Assembly: GCF_004352825.1 (NCBI RefSeq)
Contig: NZ_SJRW01000002.1
Span: forward strand, 806,001-870,000
Length of the DNA: 64,000 nucleotides
Direction of reading: 5' to 3'
Source of the DNA: Luteimonas arsenica
GTDB lineage: Bacteria > Pseudomonadota > Gammaproteobacteria > Xanthomonadales > Xanthomonadaceae
Part shown: positions 11,905 to 23,910 of the stretch, piece after piece
How positions within the stretch are numbered: the first letter of the stretch is position 1
How the letters are laid out: each line of letters starts with the position of its first letter
Notes under the pieces: model-generated
What the model was told of the DNA's origin: nothing
Databases searched by the model: none
The model's input: only the letters and a program-made list of their open reading frames with translations
Program-made: the position numbers and the translations under genes

Positions 11905-11922
11905 CCGGCCCCCGCGGGCCGG
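11905..11922 (+). promoter_or_regulatory. Hairpin in the rpsN-rpsH spacer
   Basis: CCGGCCC (11905-11911) pairs with GGGCCGG (11916-11922) around a 4-base loop in an 81-base spacer. No T run follows. A processing or pausing signal between spc genes is possible. Confidence 0.35.
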
Positions 11923-11975
11923 TTCCAACGAATTCGCAATCCCGCGGATATCGGTGCACTCAAAGGCAATTATCA

Positions 11976-12371
11976 ATGAGCATGACTGATCCCATCGCCG
12001 ATATGCTGACCCGCATGCGCAATGCGGCGGCCGTCGGCAAGCCGACGGTGAAGATGCCGTCGTCCAAGACCAAGGTGGCCATCGCCAAGGTGCTGCAGGA
12101 CGAGGGTTACATCACCGGCGCGCGCGTGACCGAGAACGGCGCCAAGGCCGAGCTCGAGATCGAGCTGAAGTACTACGAAGGCCGCCCGGTCATCGAGCGC
12201 ATGCAGCGCGTTTCGCGCTCGGGCCTGCGCCACTACCGCGGCAAGGCCGACCTGCCGAAGGTCCTCAACGGCCTCGGCATCGCCATCATTTCCACCTCGA
12301 AGGGCATCATGACCGATTCGCAGGCGCGCCAGCAGGGCGTCGGCGGCGAGGTCCTGTGCTTCGTGGCCTAA
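11976..12371 (+). CDS. rpsH: 30S ribosomal protein S8
   Basis: 131 residues starting [20 protein letters not shown], close to the E. coli N-terminus [16 protein letters not shown], which supports this start although the Shine-Dalgarno is weak. S8 binds the 16S central domain and is the spc repressor in E. coli. The 81-base spacer before it is unusual for this block. Confidence 0.97.
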   Translation: MSMTDPIADMLTRMRNAAAVGKPTVKMPSSKTKVAIAKVLQDEGYITGARVTENGAKAELEIELKYYEGRPVIERMQRVSRSGLRHYRGKADLPKVLNGLGIAIISTSKGIMTDSQARQQGVGGEVLCFVA

Positions 12372-12384
12372 GGGAGGAACCGCA

Positions 12385-12912
12385 ATGTCCCGAGTTGCCA
12401 AGAAGCCGATCGCCCTCCCGAAGGGCGTCGAACTGAAGGTCCAGGACGGCACCATCGCCGCCAAGGGCGCGAAGGGCTCGCTGTCGATGGCGATGCCGGC
12501 CGGCGTCGAGTTCAACATGGAGGACGGCCAGGCCGTCCTGTCGCCGGCGACACCGGGCGACATGGCCATCACCGGCACCATGCGCGCGATCATCGCCAAC
12601 ATGGTGAAGGGCGTCTCCGAGGGCTTCGAGCGCAAGCTCGAACTGGTCGGCGTCGGCTACCGTGCCGCCATGCAGGGCCAGGACCTGAACCTGTCGCTGG
12701 GCTTCTCCCATCCGGTGCTGTTCAAGACGCCGGCGGGGATCACCATCACCACGCCGACCCAGACCGAGATCGTGGTCAGCGGCGCGGACAAGCAGGTCGT
12801 CGGCGAAGTCGCCGCCAAGATCCGCGGCTACCGCCCGCCGGAGCCGTACAAGGGCAAGGGCGTCAAGTACGCCGGCGAGAACATCATCCGCAAGGAAGCC
12901 AAGAAGGCCTAA
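12385..12912 (+). CDS. rplF: 50S ribosomal protein L6
   Basis: 175 residues starting [20 protein letters not shown] and ending with the conserved [18 protein letters not shown] segment. L6 has two tandem alpha/beta repeats and lies near the factor-binding site at the L7/L12 stalk base. GGGAGGA precedes the start. Confidence 0.98.
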   Translation: MSRVAKKPIALPKGVELKVQDGTIAAKGAKGSLSMAMPAGVEFNMEDGQAVLSPATPGDMAITGTMRAIIANMVKGVSEGFERKLELVGVGYRAAMQGQDLNLSLGFSHPVLFKTPAGITITTPTQTEIVVSGADKQVVGEVAAKIRGYRPPEPYKGKGVKYAGENIIRKEAKKA

Positions 12913-12942
12913 GCCGGCCTTCAGCTTTCGGAGAACAAGACC

Positions 12943-13296
12943 ATGCAGAAGAAGATTGCCCGCCTGCGCCGCGCCAAGTCCACGCGCGCGCACATCCGCG
13001 AACTCGGCGTGCCGCGCCTGTCGGTGCTGCGCACCGGCCAGCACCTGTACGCCCAGCTGTTCAACGCCGACGGCTCCAAGGTCCTGGCTGCGGCCAGCAC
13101 CACCCAGGCCGAGGTCCGCGAGGGCCTGAAGAACGGCAAGAACACCGAGGCCGCCGCCAAGGTCGGTCGTGCCATCGCCGAGAAGGCCAAGGCCGCCGGC
13201 ATCGACACGGTTGCTTTCGATCGCTCCGGTTACAGGTATCATGGGCGGATCAAGGCCCTGGCCGACGCCGCGCGCGAAGGCGGCCTCCAGTTCTGA
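12943..13296 (+). CDS. rplR: 50S ribosomal protein L18
   Basis: 117 residues, same length as in E. coli, starting [18 protein letters not shown] and ending [18 protein letters not shown]18 binds 5S rRNA with L5 in the central protuberance. It is followed by a 160-base spacer with hairpins before rpsE, a long gap for the spc block. Confidence 0.97.
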   Translation: MQKKIARLRRAKSTRAHIRELGVPRLSVLRTGQHLYAQLFNADGSKVLAAASTTQAEVREGLKNGKNTEAAAKVGRAIAEKAKAAGIDTVAFDRSGYRYHGRIKALADAAREGGLQF

Positions 13297-13304
13297 GTTG
13301 AAAA

Positions 13305-13355
13305 GGGTGGGGCACCGTCCCCACCCATGCCACCTGCCGATGCGGGCTGCATCGG
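13305..13355 (+). promoter_or_regulatory. Two hairpins in the rplR-rpsE spacer
   Basis: GGGTGGGG (13305-13312) pairs perfectly with CCCCACCC (13319-13326), and CCGATGC (13337-13343) with GCATCGG (13349-13355). Neither is followed by T residues. They may set relative expression of the promoter-distal spc genes. Confidence 0.45.
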
Positions 13356-13456
13356 ACGCCTCCCGGCTTCTGCCCGGGAACGTGGTCCACCGATCCATCC
13401 AACAACCATAAGCGGCGCCCAGCCGTACATCCCTCAACAACACAGGCAGCATCGAA

Positions 13457-13999
13457 ATGGCAGAAGATCGCGCTCCGCGCGGCCGCGACCGCGACCGCAA
13501 CAACCGCGAAGAAATCGACGACGGCATGATCGAGAAGCTGATCGCGGTCAACCGCGTCAGCAAGACCGTCAAGGGTGGTCGCCAGTTCACCTTCACCGCG
13601 CTGACCGTGGTCGGCGACGGCGCCGGCAAGGTCGGCTTCGGCTACGGCAAGGCCCGCGAGGTCCCGGTCGCCATCCAGAAGTCGATGGAGCAGGCCCGCC
13701 GCAACATGGCCACCGTCGAGCTCAACGGCGGCACGCTGTTCCACACCGTGAAGGCCGGCCACGGCGCCGCCCGCGTGTTCATGCAGCCCGCGTCCGAAGG
13801 TACCGGCGTGATCGCCGGTGGCGCCATGCGCGCCGTGCTCGAGGCCGTCGGCGTGAAGGACGTGCTGGCCAAGGCCGTCGGCTCGCGCAACCCGATCAAC
13901 CTCGTCCGCGCCACGGTCAAGGGCCTGGCCGGCATGCACTCGCCGGGCGCCATTGCCGCCAAGCGTGGCAAGAAGGTGGAGGACATCCTCAATGGCTAA
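13457..13999 (+). CDS. rpsE: 30S ribosomal protein S5
   Basis: 180 residues. The double-stranded RNA-binding S5 domain starts near 25 ([20 protein letters not shown]) and the C-terminal domain contains [21 protein letters not shown]5 acts in decoding fidelity and mRNA unwinding. The N-terminus has an Arg/Asp-rich extension ([16 protein letters not shown]). The stop overlaps the rpmD start by eight bases. Confidence 0.97.
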   Translation: MAEDRAPRGRDRDRNNREEIDDGMIEKLIAVNRVSKTVKGGRQFTFTALTVVGDGAGKVGFGYGKAREVPVAIQKSMEQARRNMATVELNGGTLFHTVKAGHGAARVFMQPASEGTGVIAGGAMRAVLEAVGVKDVLAKAVGSRNPINLVRATVKGLAGMHSPGAIAAKRGKKVEDILNG

Positions 14000-14189
14000 G
14001 AACGAAGCCGGCAACGGCACCGTGAAGGTGCGCCTGGTCAAGGGCCTGCGCGGCTCCCAGGCCAAGCACCGCCTGTCCGTCAAGGCCCTGGGCCTGGGCA
14101 AGCTCAACTCCGTGCGTGAACTGAAGGACAGCCCGCAGGTCCGCGGCCTGATCAACAAGGTCCACTACCTGGTCCGGGTCGAGGAATAA
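13992..14189 (+). CDS. rpmD: 50S ribosomal protein L30
   Basis: 65 residues, [20 protein letters not shown] onward. The ATG at 13992 lies inside the end of rpsE. The core is [10 protein letters not shown] to [13 protein letters not shown]30 is a small protein not present in all bacteria, usually about 60 residues. Four bases before rplO. Confidence 0.95.
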   Translation: MAKNEAGNGTVKVRLVKGLRGSQAKHRLSVKALGLGKLNSVRELKDSPQVRGLINKVHYLVRVEE

Positions 14190-14193
14190 GCAC

Positions 14194-14628
14194 ATGAAGC
14201 TCAACACCATGCAGCCCGCAGAGGGCGCCCGCACCGAGCGCAAGCGCGTCGGCCGCGGCATCGGCTCCGGCCTCGGCAAGACCGCCGGTCGCGGCCACAA
14301 GGGTTCCTTCGCCCGTTCGGGCAAGGGCAAGATCAAGGCCGGCTTCGAAGGCGGCCAGATGCCGCTGCGCAAGCGCCTGCCGAAGGTCGGCTTCCGCTCG
14401 CGCATCGCCGGCGACACCGCCGAGGTCATGCTGTACCAGCTCGACCGCCTGGAGGGCGACATCGATTTCGCCGCCCTGCGCGCCGCGAAGCTGGTGCCGG
14501 CCACGGCCAAGCGCGCCAAGATCGTGAAGAAGGGCGACGTCTCGAAGAAGCTCGTGCTGAAGGGCGTGCTGGCCACGGCCGGTGCCCGCGCGGCCATCGA
14601 GGCCGCCGGCGGCAAGGTCGAGGAGTAA
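14194..14628 (+). CDS. rplO: 50S ribosomal protein L15
   Basis: 144 residues. The glycine-rich N-terminal tail [18 protein letters not shown] is typical of L15, a late assembly protein of the 50S subunit. Last ribosomal gene of the spc block, 7 bases before secY, whose ribosome binding site lies in the rplO stop region. Confidence 0.97.
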   Translation: MKLNTMQPAEGARTERKRVGRGIGSGLGKTAGRGHKGSFARSGKGKIKAGFEGGQMPLRKRLPKVGFRSRIAGDTAEVMLYQLDRLEGDIDFAALRAAKLVPATAKRAKIVKKGDVSKKLVLKGVLATAGARAAIEAAGGKVEE

Positions 14629-14635
14629 GCAACGC

Positions 14636-15973
14636 ATGGCACGAAGCGGCGGCGCAATGGGTGGCATGGCGGGGCTCGGCAAGTTCACCGAGCTGCGCCA
14701 GCGCCTGCTGTTCGTCCTCGGGGCGCTGATCGTCTATCGCATCGGTTGCTACATCCCGGTGCCGGGCGTCAATCCTGATGCCATGCTCCGCCTGATGGAG
14801 CAGACCGAAGGCACCATCGTGGACATGTTCAACATGTTCTCCGGTGGTGCCCTCGAGCGCTTCAGCCTGTTCGCGCTGAACGTGATCCCCTACATCTCGG
14901 CCTCGATCGTCATCCAGCTGCTGGTGCAGATCGTGCCGAGCCTGAAGGCGATCCAGAAGGAGGGCGAATCCGGCCGCCGTCGCATCACCCAGTGGTCGCG
15001 CATCGGTGCGATCCCGCTGGCGATCTTCCAGGCCGCCGGCATCGCGACCATGCTGCAGAGCCAGGGCGTGGCCTATGCCCCGGGCCTGGGCTTCGTGCTC
15101 ACCGCGATCATCGCGCTGACCGCGGGCACCATGTTCCTGGTCTGGCTGGGCGAGCAGGTGACCGAGCGCGGCGTCGGCAACGGCGTCTCGCTGATCATCT
15201 TCGCCGGCATCGTGGCGGGCCTGCCGAGCGCGATCATCACCACCTTCGAGGCCGCCCGCAACGGCGACATGAGCCCGATCTCGGTGATCCTGATCGTGGT
15301 CCTGGTGCTGGCCTTCACCTACTTCGTGGTGTTCGTCGAGCGCGGCCAGCGCCGGATCACGGTGAACTACGCGCGCCGCCAGGGCGGTCGCAACGCGTAC
15401 ATGAACCAGAGCTCCTTCCTGCCGCTCAAGCTCAACATGGCGGGCGTGATCCCGGCGATCTTCGCTTCCTCGATCATCATGTTCCCGGCCACCGCCTCGA
15501 CCTGGTTCAGCCAGGCCGGCCAGGCGAACTGGCTGATGCGGGTGAGCCAGGCCCTGTCGCCGGGCGAGCCGCTGTACATCCTGCTGTACGCGGGCCTGAT
15601 CGCGGGCTTCACCTTCTTCTACACGGCCCTGGTCTTCAACTCCCAGGAAACCGCGGACAACCTGAAGAAGTCCGGCGCGCTGATCCCCGGCATCCGTCCG
15701 GGCAAGGCGACGGCCGACTACATCGACGGCGTGCTGACGCGGCTCACCGCGGCCGGCGCCGCCTATCTGGTGCTGGTCTGCCTGCTGCCCGAATTCATGC
15801 GCGGCGAGCTGAATGCGTCGTTCTACTTTGGTGGCACGTCGCTGCTGATCGTGGTGGTGGTGGTGATGGACTTCATTTCCCAGATCCAGGCCCACCTGAT
15901 GTCGCACCAGTACGAGAGCCTCCTGAAGAAGGCCAACCTCAAGGGTGGCACGCGCGGCCTGCCGCGCGGCTGA
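14636..15973 (+). CDS. secY: Preprotein translocase subunit SecY
   Basis: 445 residues from the ATG at 14636 (AGGAG ten bases upstream). The frame is open farther upstream inside rplO, but that sequence is not SecY-like. SecY is the channel of the Sec translocon in the inner membrane. Ten hydrophobic segments can be followed from [20 protein letters not shown] to the C-terminus, with the signatures [20 protein letters not shown] and [19 protein letters not shown]. It is followed by 346 non-coding bases and no rpmJ. Confidence 0.97.
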   Translation: MARSGGAMGGMAGLGKFTELRQRLLFVLGALIVYRIGCYIPVPGVNPDAMLRLMEQTEGTIVDMFNMFSGGALERFSLFALNVIPYISASIVIQLLVQIVPSLKAIQKEGESGRRRITQWSRIGAIPLAIFQAAGIATMLQSQGVAYAPGLGFVLTAIIALTAGTMFLVWLGEQVTERGVGNGVSLIIFAGIVAGLPSAIITTFEAARNGDMSPISVILIVVLVLAFTYFVVFVERGQRRITVNYARRQGGRNAYMNQSSFLPLKLNMAGVIPAIFASSIIMFPATASTWFSQAGQANWLMRVSQALSPGEPLYILLYAGLIAGFTFFYTALVFNSQETADNLKKSGALIPGIRPGKATADYIDGVLTRLTAAGAAYLVLVCLLPEFMRGELNASFYFGGTSLLIVVVVVMDFISQIQAHLMSHQYESLLKKANLKGGTRGLPRG

Positions 15974-15984
15974 AGATTCAAGAC

Positions 15985-16201
15985 GGATCCCGGGCACCCG
16001 GCCTTGCCGGAACCGCCACGGGATCCATGGCCCGACCGCTTCGCGGCCGGGTCTTGATGGGCGACCTGCGCGGCGGTCCCGCACGCAGGTGGTTCCAGGG
16101 CCAGTCCCGGCGCCAGAGTAGCGCCGGGCGGGCAGGACCCCGGAAGGGGTCCGGTCCAGCCGGGAACCGTCGCCGGAGCATGGGCACACTCCCCATGCCG
16201 G
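15985..16201 (+). promoter_or_regulatory. Array of five stem-loops between secY and rpsM
   Basis: Five structures in a row: (1) GGATCCCG 15985-15992 with CGGGATCC 16019-16026, enclosing a smaller CCGGC/GCCGG stem; (2) 16031-16039 with 16043-16051; (3) CCCGGCGC 16106-16113 with GCGCCGGG 16121-16128; (4) GGACCCC 16135-16141 with GGGGTCC 16146-16152 around GGAA; (5) 16173-16184 with 16192-16201. The 346-base gap 15974-16319 has no recognisable gene. Confidence 0.6.
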
Positions 16202-16231
16202 GCCGGTCGGACGCCTTTGGCGGCCGCGGGC

Positions 16232-16260
16232 TTCCATGGACCCCGGGACCCTGATACAAT
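16232..16260 (+). promoter_or_regulatory. Candidate promoter of the alpha operon
   Basis: TTCCAT (16232-16237) and TACAAT (16255-16260), spacer 17. The -10 is good and the -35 poor. It would start transcription near 16267, about 53 bases before rpsM. Confidence 0.5.
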
Positions 16261-16319
16261 TTCTTGTTCACTGCGCCGGATCACCCGTCCGGCCGCCCCA
16301 AACAGTTGGAGATCCGCGC

Positions 16320-16676
16320 ATGGCGCGTATTGCAGGTGTCAACCTGCCTGCCCAGAAGCACGTCTGGGTCGGGCTGCAAAGCATCTACGGCATCGGCCGT
16401 ACCCGTTCGAAGCTCGTCTGCGACGCCGCCGGCGTGGCCTCGAACACCAAGATCCGCGACCTGTCGGAGCCGGAAGTCGAGCGCCTGCGCTCGGAAGTCG
16501 GCAAGTACGTGGTCGAGGGCGACCTGCGTCGCGAGGTCGGCATGGCCATCAAGCGTCTGATGGACCTGTCCTGCTACCGCGGCCTGCGCCATCGTCGTGG
16601 CCTCCCGCTGCGCGGCCAGCGCACCCGGACCAATGCCCGTACCCGCAAGGGTCCGCGCAAGGCCATCAGGAAATAA
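16320..16676 (+). CDS. rpsM: 30S ribosomal protein S13
   Basis: 118 residues from the ATG at 16320 ([20 protein letters not shown]), exact family length. An upstream in-frame ATG at 16236 would lie inside the promoter. S13 forms bridges from the head to the 50S subunit. The C-terminal [18 protein letters not shown] is typical. First gene of the alpha block; rpmJ, which precedes it in many bacteria, is absent. Confidence 0.97.
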   Translation: MARIAGVNLPAQKHVWVGLQSIYGIGRTRSKLVCDAAGVASNTKIRDLSEPEVERLRSEVGKYVVEGDLRREVGMAIKRLMDLSCYRGLRHRRGLPLRGQRTRTNARTRKGPRKAIRK

Positions 16677-16688
16677 GGAACAAAGACC

Positions 16689-17078
16689 ATGGCCAAGCCG
16701 GCAGCAAAGGCGAAGAAGAAGATCAAGCGCGTCGTCACCGACGGCATTGCGCACGTCCATGCTTCGTTCAACAACACCATCGTGACCATCACCGACCGCC
16801 AGGGCAACGCGCTGTCGTGGGCGACTTCGGGCGGCGCGGGCTTCCGCGGTTCGCGCAAGTCCACCCCGTTCGCGGCCCAGGTCGCCGCCGAGAAGGCCGG
16901 CAAGGCCGCCCTCGACTACGGTGTGAAGTCGCTTGAAGTCCGCATCAAGGGCCCGGGCCCGGGCCGCGAGTCGGCCGTCCGCTCGCTCAACAACGTGGGC
17001 TACAAGATCACCAACATCATCGACGTGACGCCGATCCCGCACAACGGGTGCCGTCCGCCGAAGAAGCGTCGCGTCTAA
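16689..17078 (+). CDS. rpsK: 30S ribosomal protein S11
   Basis: 129 residues. S11 lies on the platform near the anti-Shine-Dalgarno. [20 protein letters not shown] and the C-terminal [17 protein letters not shown] are family signatures. Twelve bases after rpsM and 14 before rpsD. Confidence 0.98.
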   Translation: MAKPAAKAKKKIKRVVTDGIAHVHASFNNTIVTITDRQGNALSWATSGGAGFRGSRKSTPFAAQVAAEKAGKAALDYGVKSLEVRIKGPGPGRESAVRSLNNVGYKITNIIDVTPIPHNGCRPPKKRRV

Positions 17079-17092
17079 GGGGGCGATAAGAA

Positions 17093-17728
<636 letters not shown>

Positions 17729-17777
17729 TTCACCCGGCCCGCCGGCCCCCTCCGGCAGGCCCCAGGAGACACCAAAC

Positions 17778-18776
17778 ATGACGGTTACCGCCAACCAGGT
17801 CCTGCGCCCGCGTGGCCCCCAGATCGAGCGCATCACCGGCAACCGCGCCAAGGTCGTGATCGAGCCGCTGGAGCGCGGCTACGGCCATACGCTCGGCAAC
17901 GCCCTGCGCCGCGTGCTGCTGTCGTCGATCCCCGGCTTCGCCATCACCGAGGTCGAGATCGACGGCGTGCTGCACGAATACAGCACCATCGAAGGCCTGC
18001 AGGAAGACGTGCTCGAGGTGCTGCTCAACCTCAAGGACGTCGCCATCCGCATGGGCACCGGCGACAGCTCGACGCTCACCCTGGCCAAGTCCGGCCCGGG
18101 CGTCGTCACCGCCGCCGACATCAAGACCGACCACAACGTCGAAGTGCTCAACGGCGAGCACGTGATCTGCCATCTGACCAAGGATGCGTCGATCAACATG
18201 CGCCTGAAGATCGAGCGTGGCTTCGGCTACCAGCCGGCCGCTGCGCGCCGCCGCCCGGACGAGGAGACCCGCGCCATCGGTCGCCTGATGCTGGACGCGT
18301 CGTTCTCGCCGGTCCGCCGCGTGGCCTATGAAGTCGAGGCCGCCCGCGTCGAACAGCGCACCGACCTCGACAAGCTGGTGCTCGACATCGAGACCAACGG
18401 CACGATCGACGCCGAGGAAGCCGTGCGCACCGCCGCCGACATCCTCACCGACCAGCTCAGCGTCTTCGGCGATTTCACCCGCCGCGAGGGCAATGCGCCC
18501 AAGACCCAGACGCCGGGCGTGGATCCGGTGCTGCTGCGCCCGATCGACGACCTCGAGCTGACGGTGCGTTCGGCCAACTGCCTCAAGGCCGAGAGCATCT
18601 ACTACATCGGCGACCTGATCCAGAAGACGGAAGTCGAACTGCTCAAGACCCCGAACCTCGGCAAGAAGTCGCTCACCGAGATCAAGGAAGTGCTGGCCCA
18701 GCGTGGCCTTTCGCTCGGCATGAAGCTCGAGAACTGGCCGCCGGCCGGCGTCTCGGCGCACGGCATGCTCGGCTAA
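17778..18776 (+). CDS. rpoA: RNA polymerase alpha subunit
   Basis: 332 residues. The N-terminal domain, about 1-232, dimerises and nucleates polymerase assembly ([20 protein letters not shown]). The C-terminal domain, about 250-320, binds UP-element DNA and activators; Arg264 in [13 protein letters not shown] corresponds to E. coli Arg265. Placed between rpsD and rplQ as in most bacteria. Confidence 0.98.
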   Translation: MTVTANQVLRPRGPQIERITGNRAKVVIEPLERGYGHTLGNALRRVLLSSIPGFAITEVEIDGVLHEYSTIEGLQEDVLEVLLNLKDVAIRMGTGDSSTLTLAKSGPGVVTAADIKTDHNVEVLNGEHVICHLTKDASINMRLKIERGFGYQPAAARRRPDEETRAIGRLMLDASFSPVRRVAYEVEAARVEQRTDLDKLVLDIETNGTIDAEEAVRTAADILTDQLSVFGDFTRREGNAPKTQTPGVDPVLLRPIDDLELTVRSANCLKAESIYYIGDLIQKTEVELLKTPNLGKKSLTEIKEVLAQRGLSLGMKLENWPPAGVSAHGMLG

Positions 18777-18801
18777 GACTAGACAGACAGGAACCAAGAC
18801 C

Positions 18802-19176
18802 ATGCGCCACCAGAAAGCCGGCCGCAAGTTCAGCCGCACCAGCGCCCACCGCGATGCCATGTTCACCAACATGGCCGCGTCGCTGCTCAAGCACGAGCTG
18901 ATCAAGACCACGCTCCCGAAGGCCAAGGAGCTCCGCCGCGTCGCCGAGCCGCTGATCACCATGGGCAAGACCGACGGCGTCGCCAACCGCCGCCTGGCCT
19001 TCTCGCGCCTGCGCGACAAGGAAGCCGTGGGCAAGCTGTTCGTCGAGCTGGGCCCGCGCTACCGCGAGCGTCCGGGCGGCTACCTCCGCATCCTCAAGTG
19101 CGGTTTCCGCGACGGCGACAATGCGCCGATGGCCTATGTCGAGCTCGTCGACCGGCCGCAGGCGGCCGCGGAGTAA
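18802..19176 (+). CDS. rplQ: 50S ribosomal protein L17
   Basis: 124 residues starting [20 protein letters not shown], with the conserved [21 protein letters not shown]17 lies at the base of the 50S subunit near the tunnel exit. Last gene of the supercluster; an intrinsic terminator begins 25 bases after the stop. Confidence 0.98.
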   Translation: MRHQKAGRKFSRTSAHRDAMFTNMAASLLKHELIKTTLPKAKELRRVAEPLITMGKTDGVANRRLAFSRLRDKEAVGKLFVELGPRYRERPGGYLRILKCGFRDGDNAPMAYVELVDRPQAAAE

Positions 19177-19200
19177 TCCGACGGCATTGCTGCACGCACG

Positions 19201-19227
19201 AACCCCGGCCTCCGCGTCGGGGTTTTT
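19201..19227 (+). terminator. Intrinsic terminator of the ribosomal supercluster
   Basis: AACCCCG (19201-19207) pairs with CGGGGTT (19218-19224), followed by TTTTT (19223-19227). A clear end for the alpha block transcript. Confidence 0.85.
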
Positions 19228-19261
19228 GCTATCTTGGCGTCCGTTTCGCCCGAGCCCGCAA

Positions 19262-19780
19262 ATGAGCCTGAACCCCTTCAGCTGGACCTTCCGCAGCCAG
19301 TGCCTGGCCGGCTTCGCAATCTGCGCGGCGCTGATCGGCTTCGCGATCTTCTCCCAGTTCGCCTGGGGCCTGGAGCCGTGCCCGCTGTGCATCTTCCAGC
19401 GCATCGCCTTCGCGGCGCTGGCCCTGGTGTTCCTGCTCGCGGGCCTGCACGCGCCGCGCGGCGCCGGCGCCAGGGCGTTCTACGGCGTGTTCGGCTTCCT
19501 GGCCGCGGCCGTGGGCATGGCGATCGCCGGCCGCCACGTCTGGATCCAGCTCAATCCGCCGGAGATCCCGGGCTGCGGGCCGCCGCTGTCGTTCATGCGC
19601 GAGACCATGTCCACCAGCAACGTGATCCGCAAGGTGCTGACCGGCAGCGGCGATTGCGGCACCATCGACTGGACCTTCCTCGGCCTGTCGATGCCGGCCT
19701 GGAGCCTGGTCTGGTTCGTGATCCTCGGGCTGTTCTTCCTGGTCATCGGCTTCAGGGCGCGCAGGCGCGGCCAGCGCTGA
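19262..19780 (+). CDS. dsbB: Disulfide bond formation protein DsbB
   Basis: 172 residues from MSLNPFSWTFRSQ. The frame is open upstream to 19121, but that part crosses the terminator. DsbB is a four-helix inner-membrane protein that reoxidises periplasmic DsbA and passes electrons to quinone. Cys40 and Cys43 form the first pair (EPCPLC); Cys105 and Cys132 form the second, matching E. coli Cys41/44 and Cys104/130. Four hydrophobic segments are visible. Placed alone after the ribosomal terminator, probably with its own promoter. Confidence 0.93.
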   Translation: MSLNPFSWTFRSQCLAGFAICAALIGFAIFSQFAWGLEPCPLCIFQRIAFAALALVFLLAGLHAPRGAGARAFYGVFGFLAAAVGMAIAGRHVWIQLNPPEIPGCGPPLSFMRETMSTSNVIRKVLTGSGDCGTIDWTFLGLSMPAWSLVWFVILGLFFLVIGFRARRRGQR

Positions 19781-19791
19781 GGCATTGCACA

Positions 19792-19811
19792 CATCCGCCG
19801 CGGGGCGGATG
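19792..19811 (+). terminator. Hairpin after dsbB
   Basis: CATCCGCC (19792-19799) pairs with GGCGGATG (19804-19811) around GCGG. No T run follows. It lies 39 bases before the DAHP synthase start and could be a weak dsbB terminator or part of the next leader. Confidence 0.35.
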
Positions 19812-19849
19812 ATGGCTGCTCGCTGCACTGCAACAACGAACGAGCCCCG

Positions 19850-21244
19850 ATGTCCGCCAACGAACGCAACCTCCGCCCCGTGAGCCTGCCCGACGATTGG
19901 AACCCGGGCAGCTGGCGCGGGCGCACGGCGCTGCAGATGCCGGTCTATCCGGATGCCACGGAGCTGGCCGGCGTCCAGGACGAGCTGCGCGCGTTGCCGC
20001 CGCTGGTGACGTCGTGGGAGATCCAGACGCTGAAGCAGCAGCTGGCCGACGCCCAGGAAGGGAAGCGCTTCCTGCTCCAGGGCGGCGACTGCGCGGAGAA
20101 CTTCGCGGACTGCAGCTCCGCGGTGATTTCCAACCGCCTCAAGGTGCTGCTGCAGATGAGCCTGGTGCTGGTCCACGGCCTGCGCCAGCCGGTGGTGCGC
20201 GTGGGCCGCTTCGCGGGCCAGTACGCCAAGCCGCGCTCGGCCGACACCGAGACCCGTGGCGATACCACGCTGCCGAGCTATCGCGGCGACATCATCAACG
20301 GCCCGGAGTTCAGTGCGAAGGCGCGCATCCCCGACCCGCGGCGCATGGTCAAGGCGCACGCGCGCTCGGCGATGACGATGAACTTCGTGCGTGCCCTGGT
20401 TGACGGCGGTTTCGCTGACCTGCACCACCCGGAGTACTGGGACCTGGGCTGGGTCACGCATTCGCCGCTGGCGCACGAGTACCAGCGCATGGTCGCCAAC
20501 ATCGGCGAGGCCGTGCGCTTCATGGAAACGCTGTCGGGCAACGAGGTGCACAACCTCAACCGCGTCGACTTCTTCACCTCGCACGAGGCGCTGCTGCTGC
20601 CCTACGAGGAGGCGCTGACCCGCCAGGTGCCGCGGCAGTGGGGCTGGTACAACCTCAGCACCCACTTCCCGTGGATCGGCATGCGCACCGCCGCCGTCGA
20701 TGGTGCCCACGCCGAGTACTTCCGCGGTATCCGCAACCCGGTCGCGGTCAAGGTCGGCCCGACGGTGGCGCCGGACGACCTGCTGCGGGTGATCGACCTG
20801 CTCAATCCGGACGACGAGCCCGGGCGCCTGGGCCTGATCTGCCGCATGGGCGCGGGCAAGGTCGCCGAGCGCCTGCCGCCATTGCTGGAAGCGGTTCGCC
20901 GGGAGGGCCGCCGCGTGCTGTGGATCTGCGACCCCATGCACGGCAACACCGAAGCGACGAGCAACGGCTACAAGACCCGCCGCTTCGACAACATCCGCAG
21001 CGAGATCGAGCAGAGCTTCGACCTGCACGCGGCCGCGGGCACGCGCCTGGGCGGCGTCCATCTTGAGCTGACCGGGGAGGATGTCACCGAATGCACCGGC
21101 GGCGCCCGCGACCTCAGCGAAGCCGACCTCGAGCGCGCCTACCGCTCGACGGTGGATCCGCGGCTCAACTACGAGCAGTCGCTGGAGATCGCGATGGCGA
21201 TCGTGCGCAAGCACGCGCAGCTGAAGCCGCCGGTCAGCGTCTGA
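19850..21244 (+). CDS. 3-deoxy-7-phosphoheptulonate synthase, class II
   Basis: 464 residues, the length of the class II (plant and mycobacterial type) DAHP synthases, unlike the 350-residue class I enzymes of E. coli. The enzyme condenses phosphoenolpyruvate with erythrose 4-phosphate, the first step of the shikimate pathway to aromatic amino acids. Motifs include FLLQGGDCAENF (metal cysteine), RVGRFAGQYAKPRS, RGDTTLPSYRGDIING, GNEVHNLNRVDFFTSHEALL and WICDPMHGNTEA. No aromatic biosynthesis genes lie next to it. It ends tail to tail with thpR. Confidence 0.93.
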   Translation: MSANERNLRPVSLPDDWNPGSWRGRTALQMPVYPDATELAGVQDELRALPPLVTSWEIQTLKQQLADAQEGKRFLLQGGDCAENFADCSSAVISNRLKVLLQMSLVLVHGLRQPVVRVGRFAGQYAKPRSADTETRGDTTLPSYRGDIINGPEFSAKARIPDPRRMVKAHARSAMTMNFVRALVDGGFADLHHPEYWDLGWVTHSPLAHEYQRMVANIGEAVRFMETLSGNEVHNLNRVDFFTSHEALLLPYEEALTRQVPRQWGWYNLSTHFPWIGMRTAAVDGAHAEYFRGIRNPVAVKVGPTVAPDDLLRVIDLLNPDDEPGRLGLICRMGAGKVAERLPPLLEAVRREGRRVLWICDPMHGNTEATSNGYKTRRFDNIRSEIEQSFDLHAAAGTRLGGVHLELTGEDVTECTGGARDLSEADLERAYRSTVDPRLNYEQSLEIAMAIVRKHAQLKPPVSV

Positions 21245-21250
21245 GCCGAT

Positions 21251-21269
21251 CGCCCGGTCGCTCCGGGCG
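21251..21269. terminator. Hairpin between convergent genes
   Basis: CGCCCGG (21251-21257) pairs with CCGGGCG (21263-21269) around TCGCT in the 40-base gap between the DAHP synthase gene and thpR. There is no T run on either side; possibly a shared weak terminator. Confidence 0.4.
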
Positions 21270-21284
21270 GCGTGCCGAGGCCCC

Positions 21285-21865
21285 TCAGAACAGCTGCGCC
21301 TGCTCCGGCTTAACCGGCAGCGCCGTGCCTGTGAGCGGCCATTCCGCCAGCGGCTCGTAGCGGCCGCCGGGGTTGAACAGCAGTTCAAAGCGGTCGACGT
21401 GCACTTCGCCGATCCCGCAGTCGATGCCGTCCAGCCAGGGCTGTCCGGGCAGGTGCCTGTCGAGGTAGGCAAGGGTCACGTGCGGCTGCGTGGTGACCTG
21501 CAGCGGGCGGATGCCGCAGCGACGGATCGCGCCGCGGGTCGCATCGCACAGGGCCTGCAGGGCAGGGCAGTCGTGCGGCAGCGCGACCACCACGCCCGAC
21601 TGCGGCCAGTAGGCCATGCGCTCGACGGTGAAGGCGTGCGGAGGGATGTGCCCCGCCACATCGGCCAGCGCTGCGTGCAGCGCCGGCGTCACCAGGTCCA
21701 GCAGGTCGTAGCCGATGAAGCACAGCGTGGCATGCCACTGGTCCGGGCGCCGCGGCTGCAGCCGTGGTGCGCCCTCGGGATGCGCGTCGCGCAGCCTGGC
21801 CGCCAGCGCGGCCAGGCGTTCACGCCCGTCGGCGTCTGGCCGCCAGCCCGGGAACAGCGCCCGGC

Positions 21866-21869
<4 letters not shown>
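21285..21869 (-). CDS. thpR: RNA 2',3'-cyclic phosphodiesterase (2'-5' RNA ligase family)
   Basis: 194 residues if started at the GTG whose first base is 21869; this GTG overlaps the typA stop as GTGA. The two HxTx motifs that define the 2H phosphoesterase fold are present: HATL at His46 and HVTL at His130. Such enzymes open 2',3'-cyclic phosphates on RNA and can join 2'-5' tRNA halves in vitro; the in vivo substrate is unknown. The N-terminus RALFPGWRPDADGRERL corresponds to the usual RLFFALWPD start, so little is missing. Probably translated together with typA. Confidence 0.85.
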
Positions 21870-23713
<1,844 letters not shown>

Positions 23714-23779
23714 CGGGAAAGCCGCACCTCGTGCCTTCTTGGGGCAGGGCGCGTGGGACCTTTTTTAGGGAAGCCGGAC

Positions 23780-23808
23780 ATTATACTGCCCCGCGGCCCA
23801 TGCCAGAA
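23780..23808 (-). promoter_or_regulatory. typA promoter (minus strand)
   Basis: On the minus strand TTCTGG (23808-23803) and a perfect TATAAT (23785-23780) with a 17-base spacer. Predicted start near 23773, leader about 60 bases. The plus strand offers an overlapping TATACT (23782-23787) without a convincing -35; ppiB may use it. Confidence 0.6.
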
Positions 23809-23910
23809 GTGTTGCAAAGCCGGAATACGGCTCCACTTCAGGTCCGTGGCCGGCCGCGGGCCCCGTGGCCCGGCCTCCAGCCCTTCCCCAGCCCCACCAG
23901 GAATCCCCAA

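Noticed and set aside
14426-16237. 603-residue minus-strand frame opposite secY
   Set aside because: Arg/His/Asp-rich shadow of secY and the hairpin region, with no recognisable domain.
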